Assembly: GCA_965198415.1 (NCBI GenBank)
Contig: CBDAPN010000032.1
Coordinates: forward strand, 1,612,001-1,676,000
DNA: 64,000 bases
Source: Endozoicomonas sp965198415
Lineage (GTDB): Bacteria; Pseudomonadota; Gammaproteobacteria; Pseudomonadales; Endozoicomonadaceae
Direction: 5' to 3'
Part shown: piece after piece, positions 7,372 to 14,035 of the stretch
How the letters are laid out: every line of letters starts with the position of its first letter
Numbering within the stretch: the stretch's first letter is position 1
The notes under the pieces: model-generated
Told to the model about the DNA's origin: nothing
Databases searched by the model: none
Seen by the model: the letters and a program-made list of their open reading frames with translations, nothing else
Translations under genes and position numbers: made by a program

Positions 7372-9273
7372 TCAGCCGGCTTCAGCACTTTCAAGCGCCT
7401 CCAGAGCTTCCATCCAGGACTCTTCAACTTCAGAAATCTGTTGCTTAATGGCGGCTTGTGTAGCCAGATGATCTTTTAGCTGCTCTTTTGCTGCGTCTTC
7501 ATAAATTGCCGGGACTGACAACGCCTCCTCCACTTCAATCAATGAGGATTGCAGCGTCTCCAGCTGCCTCTCCAGCTTTTCGGCTTTTTGCTTGAGTGGT
7601 TTTAACGCCTTACGTTTCTCTGCCTCTAGCCGTCGCGTCTCTTTTTTTTGCTGGCTCTCTCCTTTCGCTTCGTTTTTAGCATCGCGCAGTTCATTGCGCT
7701 CTTTGGCACGCAGCTTTACCAGCCACTGGCTGTATTCATCGAGGTCGCCGCCGTACTCTTCGACATGCCCGCCATGCACCAGATAAAGTGCGTCGGTGGT
7801 ACTGCGAATCAGGTTACGATCATGGGAGACCAGAATCACCGCACCTTCAAATGTTTGTAAGGCCATGGTCAACGCCAAACGCATGTCCAGATCAAGGTGG
7901 TTGGTCGGCTCATCAAGCAGCAACAAGTTGGGTTTTTGCCAGCCAATAATCGCCAACGCCAATCTTGCTTTTTCACCACCGGAAAACCCTTGGATGCTCT
8001 CCAGCGCTTTATCTCCATAAAAACCAAAACCACCGAGGAAGTTTCGCAGCTCTTGTTCTCTGGCGTCAGGGGATAACCTTTGCAAATGCAGCAACGGGCT
8101 GGCGTTGAAATCCAGGCTTTCCAGCTGGTGCTGGGCGAAATAGCCGATACTCAAATGCTCACCCTGATGCATTTCACCGGCAACCAAAGGCAATTCCCCC
8201 GCAAGGGTTCTAATCAACGTTGATTTACCGGCACCATTGGCACCCAGTAAACCGATACGACTACCGGGCTGGATGCTGAAATTGAGTCGCAACAGTGAGG
8301 TATTATCATACCCCAGCTCAGCCTTATTCAGAGCCAGTAGCGGCGAGGACATTTTCTCAGCCTGTGGAAAAGTAAATGAGAAAGGCGAGTCAATGTGTGC
8401 AGCAGAAATGTCTTCAAGCCGTGCCAGCGCCTTCAAACGACTTTGGGCTTGTTTAGCCTTGGTTGCCTTGGCGCGGAAACGCTCGACAAACTGCTCCATA
8501 TGCGCCCGCAGTTTTTGTTGTTTCTCGAAGGTTGCCTGCTGCTGTTGCAGCCTTTGCGCACGCAGTCGTTCAAATGCCGAGTAATTGCCGCGATATTGAA
8601 ACAGTGTTTGGTGTTCAATGTGGAGCGTGTGATCGGTAATAGCATCAAGAAAGTCACGATCATGAGAGATCACCAGTAATGTGCCCGGATAGCGCTGTAA
8701 AAAGTTTTCCAGCCAGACAATGGCATCCAGATCCAGGTGGTTAGTGGGCTCGTCCAGCAACATGATGTCCGATGGGCACATCAGCGTTTTCGCCAGATTC
8801 AGACGCATCCGCCAGCCGCCAGAAAAGTCACGGACACTCTTTTTCAGCACCTCATGATTAAAACCCAGCCCGTGCAGCAGTTGCTCCGCCCGGGAGCGAG
8901 CAGTGTAGCCGTCGGCTCTGAGCAGCTGTTCGTGTAGGTCTGCCAGTTTTTCGTGCTTCTCTGAGTTTTCAGCATCGGTAATGGCCTTCTCAATTCGGCG
9001 CAGCTCAGTATCGCCATCCAGCACATAGTCCACGGCGTTGCGCTCAAGGGCATCAATCTCCTGCGCCATATGCGCCAAGCCGCGCCCCTTGTCAAAGGCA
9101 AGCTCGCCTTTATCAGGCTGTAAATCGCCGGTCAGTAACGCCAGTAAGCTTGATTTTCCGCATCCGTTGGCGCCCACAAGACCAATGTGCTGACCACTGT
9201 GAATGGTGGCGGAGGCATTTTCCAACAGGAGTTTACCAGCCCTTAAAAGGCTAATTGAGTTCAGTGTAATCAT
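7372..9273 (-). CDS. yheS: ABC-F family ATPase YheS
   Basis: A 633-residue soluble protein with two ABC ATPase domains and no membrane segments, typical of ABC-F translation factors that act on the ribosome. Walker A1 GANGCGKSS lies near residue 34, signature FSGGWRMRLNLAKTL near 148 and Walker B LLDEPTNHLD near 171. The linker is rich in Gln/Arg/Lys (residues about 235-290). The second domain has GANGAGKST, FSGGEKARLALA and LLLDEPTNHLD. A charged coiled-coil C-terminus (about 530-630) matches YheS/Uup-type ABC-F proteins. Length equals E. coli YheS (637). It lies next to algP and algQ homologues, as in Pseudomonas. The start is preceded by an almost abutting TATAAT (see separate entry). Confidence 0.93.
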   Translation of the reverse strand: MITLNSISLLRAGKLLLENASATIHSGQHIGLVGANGCGKSSLLALLTGDLQPDKGELAFDKGRGLAHMAQEIDALERNAVDYVLDGDTELRRIEKAITDAENSEKHEKLADLHEQLLRADGYTARSRAEQLLHGLGFNHEVLKKSVRDFSGGWRMRLNLAKTLMCPSDIMLLDEPTNHLDLDAIVWLENFLQRYPGTLLVISHDRDFLDAITDHTLHIEHQTLFQYRGNYSAFERLRAQRLQQQQATFEKQQKLRAHMEQFVERFRAKATKAKQAQSRLKALARLEDISAAHIDSPFSFTFPQAEKMSSPLLALNKAELGYDNTSLLRLNFSIQPGSRIGLLGANGAGKSTLIRTLAGELPLVAGEMHQGEHLSIGYFAQHQLESLDFNASPLLHLQRLSPDAREQELRNFLGGFGFYGDKALESIQGFSGGEKARLALAIIGWQKPNLLLLDEPTNHLDLDMRLALTMALQTFEGAVILVSHDRNLIRSTTDALYLVHGGHVEEYGGDLDEYSQWLVKLRAKERNELRDAKNEAKGESQQKKETRRLEAEKRKALKPLKQKAEKLERQLETLQSSLIEVEEALSVPAIYEDAAKEQLKDHLATQAAIKQQISEVEESWMEALEALESAEAG

Positions 9274-9279
9274 GGCGGC

Positions 9280-9285
9280 ATTATA
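9280..9285 (-). promoter_or_regulatory. -10 box very close to the yheS start codon
   Basis: A perfect TATAAT on the minus strand is separated from the yheS ATG by only six bases, which would put the transcription start on or next to the A of the ATG. No Shine-Dalgarno sequence is visible. This suggests a leaderless yheS transcript. The -35 region is weak, so the call is tentative. Confidence 0.4.
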
Positions 9286-9330
9286 GGTAGCTAGCCGGTT
9301 GAAATCGAATATCTTTGGCGGGGCAGGGCT

Positions 9331-9365
9331 AAAAATAATAAGGGGGGAATTTGCATTCCCCCCTT
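9331..9365 (-). terminator. rho-independent terminator of the algP-like gene
   Basis: An 11-bp perfect stem (AAGGGGGGAAT / ATTCCCCCCTT) with a 4-base loop is followed on the minus strand by ATTATTTTT. It begins 25 bp after the algP-like stop codon. Confidence 0.9.
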
Positions 9366-9389
9366 TTGGGTATCAGACAACGAGTTAAC

Positions 9390-9956
9390 TTACTTCTTTT
9401 TGGTGGTGGGTTTCTTAACAACAGCCGCCTTTTTCTTGGCAACAGCTTTTTTAGGTGCTGCTTTTTTTCCCGGAGCTTTCTTTTTAACCACCGCTTTTTT
9501 TACCGGCGCTTTTTTAGTTGCCGCTTTTTTAACCGTAGTTTTTTTAACAGCTGCTTTTTTAGGAGCGGCCTTTTTGGTTTTTGCAGCCACCTTTTTTGTA
9601 ACTGCTTTTTTTGCTGCACTCGTTTTTTTGCTTTTCGCTACCGTTTTTTTAACTGCCGTCTTCTTGACAGTAGCTTTCTTAGCCGTAGTTGCCTTTTTAG
9701 CTACTACCTTTTTCTTGGCAGTGGTTTTTTTGGCTGCTGATTTTTTAGCGGCAGATTTCTTTGCGCTTTCCTTCGCTTTTTTCAGCGACTCTTTCGCTTT
9801 TTCTAACTTCTTCTTAAGCGCTTGGACTTCTTTTTCCCACTTAGTCACCCTGTCGACTGATTTTACGGCTTTTTTGGCAGTCGTTTTTTTAACAGTTTTT
9901 TTCACGGGTGCTTTCTTAGCGGTTTTTTTGACTGCAGTCTTCCTTGTTGCAGGCAT
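9390..9956 (-). CDS. algP: Lys/Ala-rich histone H1-like protein (AlgP type)
   Basis: A 188-residue low-complexity protein made almost wholly of Lys, Ala, Thr and Val in KKTA/KKAP/AAKK-like repeats, as in eukaryotic histone H1 tails and Pseudomonas AlgP (AlgR3). A less repetitive charged helix (about residues 35-65, VTKWEKEVQALKKKLEKAKE) could be a short coiled coil. Such proteins bind DNA non-specifically; AlgP was described as affecting alginate gene expression in P. aeruginosa. The start at 9956 has GAGGGA eight bases upstream. The neighbours (yheS on one side, FKBP isomerase and rsd/algQ on the other) support the AlgP assignment. The repeats make the length prone to slippage between strains. 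Confidence 0.8.
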   Translation of the reverse strand: MPATRKTAVKKTAKKAPVKKTVKKTTAKKAVKSVDRVTKWEKEVQALKKKLEKAKESLKKAKESAKKSAAKKSAAKKTTAKKKVVAKKATTAKKATVKKTAVKKTVAKSKKTSAAKKAVTKKVAAKTKKAAPKKAAVKKTTVKKAATKKAPVKKAVVKKKAPGKKAAPKKAVAKKKAAVVKKPTTKKK

Positions 9957-10366
9957 TAGGTCATCCCTCTTTTTATTAAACCAATCTACTAGTAGTTAGT
10001 ACTTCGCAATAAAAACCAAATAATTTATATCTAGTTTTTATTCCAACATAGTGTGCTTATTCGTCATCTGCAAATTTTTTTTTAGTTTAATTGCAACTTT
10101 TTTTTATTATTTTCCACTATTTATTCTCAGATAATAAAAATCCGTTGACGTTTAACTTTTCCATTAGGATTAAAAAAACCTTATATGCAGTCTTTTTTGC
10201 TGTTCTTGACTAAAACCGGGTTGATAATACTAACCGTTTACTAAATCATAGGCAGCAGTATGTTGAGCAGAGCATGACCGGAATTTTCAGGTCAGTTTGC
10301 TGCTCCACAGTAGAGCATTCTACTCTTGAACAACCTCTTAGTCACAATATTGAAGAGAGCTTCTGT
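9957..10366. other. AT-rich divergent promoter region
   Basis: A 410-bp spacer between the leftward algP-like gene and the rightward FKBP gene. It is very AT-rich (runs of T at 10077-10110) and probably holds both promoters. A TTGACG at about 10144 with GATTAA 17 bases downstream is a possible rightward promoter, at low confidence. The reading frame of the FKBP gene extends back to 10274, but that stretch looks non-coding. Confidence 0.35.
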
Positions 10367-11050
10367 ATGAAATTGAAAGCGCTGGTCAGCATGACCTTAT
10401 TGTCTTACTCAGTATGTTCATTTGCAGCCCTTGAGTCAGACAACGATAAGTTGAGTTATAGCTTGGGCGTGTTAGTGGCAGAGCAACTGAATCGTTATGA
10501 AGGCGTTAATATCGACTCAGTCATTCAGGGAATTCAGGATCAGCTGGCCGACCAGGGCTTACTCTTGTCCTCGGAAGAAATAACCAATTTTAAAAAGCAG
10601 GCGCAGATAAACCGTGAAAACAAAAAGCAGGCTGTGCTGCAAGCGTCAGCGCAGGAAAACATGCTCAAAAGCCAAGCTTTTCTTGATGAAAACAGCAAAA
10701 AGCCCGGTGTCGTCGTTCTGGAAAGTGGTCTTCAGTATCGAGTTCTTAACAAAGGTAGCGGAATAAAGCCATCGGTCAGTGATCACGTAACCGTCCACTA
10801 TGAAGGCCGACGGATGGATGGAACCGTGTTCGAAAGCTCCTACCCCCAAGATGAGCCTGGGAGTTTTCAGCTTAACCGAGTGATTACTGGCTGGACTGAA
10901 GGCATTCAGCTAATGCCGGAGGGCTCCACATGGGAGCTGTTTATTCCCCCCACCAAGGCCTATGGCTCCCATGGCATTCCGGGAGTAATTGCACCCAACG
11001 AAGCAATTGTGTTCAAAGTGGAACTGATTGGTGTGAAAAAGAGTAGCTAG
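10367..11050 (+). CDS. FKBP-type peptidyl-prolyl isomerase, Mip/FkpA-like
   Basis: A 227-residue periplasmic cis-trans prolyl isomerase. A signal peptide covers residues 1-20 (cleavage after ...VCSFA). A helical dimerisation segment (FKBP_N; SYSLGVLVAEQL ... VLQASAQENMLKSQAFLDEN) leads into the catalytic FKBP domain from about residue 110, with LQYRVLNKGSG, VTVHYEGRRMDGTVFESS and GWTEGIQLMPEGSTWELFIP visible. The start at 10367 is chosen because it begins the signal peptide. Mip-like proteins fold envelope proteins and in some pathogens aid host-cell infection. A homologous gene sits between algP and algQ in P. aeruginosa. Confidence 0.92.
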   Translation: MKLKALVSMTLLSYSVCSFAALESDNDKLSYSLGVLVAEQLNRYEGVNIDSVIQGIQDQLADQGLLLSSEEITNFKKQAQINRENKKQAVLQASAQENMLKSQAFLDENSKKPGVVVLESGLQYRVLNKGSGIKPSVSDHVTVHYEGRRMDGTVFESSYPQDEPGSFQLNRVITGWTEGIQLMPEGSTWELFIPPTKAYGSHGIPGVIAPNEAIVFKVELIGVKKSS

Positions 11051-11082
11051 TGGGCAGTGCGCTGTAGAAATTGTAAAAACTT

Positions 11083-11107
11083 CGTTGCCACGGTGGCCGT
11101 GGCAACG
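11083..11107. terminator. bidirectional hairpin between convergent genes
   Basis: A perfect 10-bp stem CGTTGCCACG / CGTGGCAACG with a 5-base loop, extended by four more pairs across a one-base bulge. It lies between the converging FKBP and rsd genes. There is no long T run, but position and stability suggest a shared terminator. Confidence 0.65.
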
Positions 11108-11148
11108 AGTTCTGGAGTGTTTTGGAGACGATGCGGGAGGTTCTATGT

Positions 11149-11625
11149 TCAGGCGCTCTGGCCAACCAGAGAGCTTCGATGAGACTCATGCAGGATTTCT
11201 ATCATTTTATCCTCCAGGCTGAAGCGCTCTTCCAACGTCTCGCCTAACTCCGACACCGCTTCCTGTAATCTCTGAATGGAGCTGAGTGACTCACCGTGAT
11301 CGTTAAACTTCAAAAACTTTTCAGTATTGGCCTCCAGCCTCAAAAGTAGTGTCTCAGCTAATTCGATACAGCTGTCATTGAACTCACTTGCTTCTCGAAT
11401 CAGCTGTTCATAGACTTCAAAGTGACCGGCAGAGGCATAGTCTACTAAAATCTGACACAACTCTTTCAATTTACTTGCCACCGGACGCTTGTCATCATCA
11501 AATTGATCCATTCCATTAATGGAGCAATACAAGACGATTAGCTCCTGCCGCTCATTAAGCCAGCGATCAATAATTTCTGAAACGCCTCCCCAGCGTTCTT
11601 TAGCCGTTTGGCAACCCTCCAGCAT
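11149..11625 (-). CDS. rsd: Rsd/AlgQ anti-sigma-70 regulator
   Basis: A 158-residue helical protein. The N-terminus MLEGCQTAKERWGG followed by DRWLNERQELIVLYCSI is the diagnostic Rsd/AlgQ start. These proteins bind region 4 of the housekeeping sigma factor and shift polymerase towards alternative sigma factors; in Pseudomonas AlgQ also affects alginate and siderophore genes. AGAGGAA lies upstream of the ATG. It has its own promoter region upstream and converges on the FKBP gene. Either name (rsd or algQ) would be justified. Confidence 0.9.
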   Translation of the reverse strand: MLEGCQTAKERWGGVSEIIDRWLNERQELIVLYCSINGMDQFDDDKRPVASKLKELCQILVDYASAGHFEVYEQLIREASEFNDSCIELAETLLLRLEANTEKFLKFNDHGESLSSIQRLQEAVSELGETLEERFSLEDKMIEILHESHRSSLVGQSA

Positions 11626-12030
11626 GGTAGACAGTTCCTCTTTAAACAGTTAAATCTCTTCTGCGTGAATGGGACCACATGAGCGCCTCTGCCGAAGATC
11701 ATGAGTGTTAGGTTATGACAGCGAATTTTTGGCGGCAAGCGTTTATTTTCCTGACCACAATCAAATTTAAAATGCAAGTTTTGCAAGAACAACATAAATT
11801 CAATGCCTTCAGGATGGTTCTTCGGCTGCTTGAAAATTTTTTAAACTAAAAAAGATGTTACTAATTATAAATTATTATTTTGATTGCTGGTTTCTGCGTC
11901 TATCAGACTCAAATAAACAGCAAAAAACACACGACAATTCCCATAAAAAGCACCCTTAGACGCCGCGCGCCCAAAGAGAGATAGAAATATATTCTATTGC
12001 GAACTGAAAAAATTGCGCCATTTTGAGCAT
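11626..12030. other. intergenic region rsd-gshA
   Basis: About 400 bp of AT-rich sequence upstream of rsd and downstream of gshA (both on the minus strand). It must contain the rsd promoter. No gene, RNA or repeat was recognised. Confidence 0.35.
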
Positions 12031-12063
12031 GGCACTGTACAAGTTAAAACTGGTAACAGTGCC
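12031..12063 (-). terminator. inverted repeat just downstream of gshA
   Basis: An 8-bp perfect inverted repeat (GGCACTGT ... ACAGTGCC) with a 17-base loop lies 9 bp beyond the gshA stop. No T run follows on the minus strand, so it could be a weak terminator or a protein site. Confidence 0.35.
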
Positions 12064-12071
12064 AATAGAGG

Positions 12072-13649
12072 TTAATCTGCTGCCATGTAGTCGCGCAGAA
12101 ATTCATCAAACCCCTGTTTGTCGCCGCACTCTCTAACCTTCTGATCCACAATAGAGCGCTGAGCAATTTGTGCAAAATAAGATGCTCTTTTCGCGCTGAG
12201 ATGATTTTTCGAGAACTCCAGAGTGTGCTTTTTAGATAACGACATCATCAACTCAACGTAACTTGCGCCCTCTGCTTCAAGGGCCTGCAGCACTCTGGCA
12301 GAAGGTGTCAAAGAGACATCGCTGAGTTTATGCCGTTGTGCTTTGAGGCTGTTTGAAAACTCCGTTGAGCTCATTGCACGGTCCAGTATTTCAGCAACGG
12401 GCTCCATCTCTGCGAGCAGCTTCTCACCCCATGTTTGCAGTGCGATAGGCTGCCCTTTGTTGGTCAGTTGAACGCCCGGACGACGGCCTTCCAAAACCGC
12501 TGTTTTGAAATTTTCACCCACCTCAATGCACTCATCAGCAAGAACAGGCTTGCTGTCTTGCAGCGCACAATAGAGCAAAAACGTATCAAGAAAATGCGCG
12601 TCCTGTGCGTTTAAGCCAAGTGGTTCAAAAGGGTTAATATCCAGACAGCGGACTTCAATGTATTCCACTCCCTCATTGCGTAAAGCCGTCACGGGCTTTT
12701 CGCCGGAGCGGGCGGTACGCTTTGGACGGATGTTGCTGTAGTACTCGTTTTCAATCTGCAAAAGGTTGGTGTTTAGCTGCAGGTAGGCCCCCTCCTTTTT
12801 CAACCCAATGGCTTCATAAGCAGGGTAGGGCGTGCGGATGGCTTTAGACAGACTGTCAACGTACTCACCCAATGAGTTATAACAAATATTCAAAGACGAC
12901 TGAGCGTGATTACTATAGCCCATATCACTCATACGCAATGAGGTCGCAAAGGGCATATACAGTGTGTCTTTATCGAATGCCTGCAGGCCAGACTGTGCAC
13001 CACCGTCGGCAAAAAAACTTTTACTCACTGCCGGTGACGCACCAAACAGATACATCAACAGCCATGAGTAGCGCAGGAAGTTTCGAATCAGTGAAAAATA
13101 ACCCGCCGAGCAGAAATCTTGCAGTGCAATCTCGCCAGCACCGCTATGCTGTTGCAAAAGCCTCCAGTATTGCTCTGGCAGCGAAAAATTATAATGAATT
13201 CCAGCAATGGCCTGCATTGGCTTACCGTAGCGATACAACAGTCCTTTGCGGTATATGCTTTTCATCTGCCCAATATTAGAGTTGCCATATTGGGCAATGG
13301 GAATGCTCTCATCGCCCTCAAGCAGCGGCGGCATACTGCCTGCCCAGAGCATTTCGTCGGGCATGGAACGACAGGTGTACTGATGCAGCTCGCTAAGAAA
13401 AGAGAGCGTATCATCAATACGACAGTGCACCGGTGTTATAAACTCAAGCAGCGCTTCCGAATAGTCGGTAGTGATGTAAGGGTGGGTAAGTGCTCGCCCC
13501 AGTTTTTCTGGATGAGGTTTCAGGGAAAGGCGGGCATCGGTTGTAATTCTGAGACCTTCACGTTCAATCCCATGGCAGATACCACGGAGGACTGAATGGT
13601 TGACACTGGGCTGGAAAAGCTCCAGATAGTTCTGATACTCAGTAGCCAA
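12072..13649 (-). CDS. gshA: glutamate-cysteine ligase GshA
   Basis: A 525-residue ATP-dependent enzyme that joins glutamate and cysteine to gamma-glutamylcysteine, the first step of glutathione synthesis. Motifs typical of the gammaproteobacterial type 1 family are visible: HGIEREGLRI near the N-terminus, THPYITTDYSEALLEFITP (Glu ligands), GIHYNFS, and YIEVRCLDINPFEPLGL near residue 330. The length equals the family norm (518-530). The open frame starts with TTG at 13649; no ATG lies before the conserved GIERE motif, so TTG appears to be the true start, giving low initiation. The same strand is used by tex upstream, but a 386-bp gap separates them. Confidence 0.95.
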   Translation of the reverse strand: MATEYQNYLELFQPSVNHSVLRGICHGIEREGLRITTDARLSLKPHPEKLGRALTHPYITTDYSEALLEFITPVHCRIDDTLSFLSELHQYTCRSMPDEMLWAGSMPPLLEGDESIPIAQYGNSNIGQMKSIYRKGLLYRYGKPMQAIAGIHYNFSLPEQYWRLLQQHSGAGEIALQDFCSAGYFSLIRNFLRYSWLLMYLFGASPAVSKSFFADGGAQSGLQAFDKDTLYMPFATSLRMSDMGYSNHAQSSLNICYNSLGEYVDSLSKAIRTPYPAYEAIGLKKEGAYLQLNTNLLQIENEYYSNIRPKRTARSGEKPVTALRNEGVEYIEVRCLDINPFEPLGLNAQDAHFLDTFLLYCALQDSKPVLADECIEVGENFKTAVLEGRRPGVQLTNKGQPIALQTWGEKLLAEMEPVAEILDRAMSSTEFSNSLKAQRHKLSDVSLTPSARVLQALEAEGASYVELMMSLSKKHTLEFSKNHLSAKRASYFAQIAQRSIVDQKVRECGDKQGFDEFLRDYMAAD

Positions 13650-13757
13650 GGTATAAATCCAAAATTTAATAAGATATAGGTCTCAATTCCGTTTCAATAC
13701 GGGGATAACAAACAGCTGTTTGCACAAAAGACCGTAACGGCATAACCAGACCCTTTT

Positions 13758-13794
13758 AACCGTTATTGTACAAGTCGCTTGTGCAATAACGGTT
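13758..13794. repeat. 17-bp near-perfect inverted repeat
   Basis: Two arms of 17 bases (13758-13774 and 13778-13794) are separated by only three bases and pair completely, with one G-U. There is no T tract on either side, so it is not an ordinary intrinsic terminator. It lies in the gshA upstream region, about 110 bp before the start codon. It could be an operator for a dimeric regulator, a structured leader, or a copy of a dispersed palindromic element. Confidence 0.7.
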
Positions 13795-13982
13795 GGCAGA
13801 AAGCTGGCAGCAAATACAAAATCCGTTTTTTTAAAAAACAACATTTACCACCTGAAACCGTCCGCCTATGCTAAAGCCTCCTTGGAGGCCAAGTCATGGT
13901 CAGCCTTTAAAATAGCACTAGGCTTAGCAGCCAAGTACACGAAATAATCTATGATAGCAGCCTAAAATGGCTAAATCGCCCT

Positions 13983-14008
13983 AAAAAGCCCGGCTTGCGC
14001 CCGACTTT
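13983..14008 (-). terminator. rho-independent terminator of tex
   Basis: Reading the minus strand, AAGTCGGGC-GCAA-GCCGGGCTT forms a 9-pair stem with one mismatch, followed by TTT and A. It begins 28 bp past the tex stop. Confidence 0.75.
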
Positions 14009-14035
14009 AAGGACTACTACCAGCTGGCAACGGTT

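Noticed and set aside
9400..9999. A 199-codon plus-strand frame, very rich in Phe, Leu, Ala and Val, that would look like a membrane protein.
   Set aside because: It is the exact antisense of the Lys/Ala-rich algP-like gene: Lys codons (AAA/AAG) read as Phe/Leu on the other strand. No ribosome binding site precedes it, and the minus-strand gene has a good one plus a terminator.
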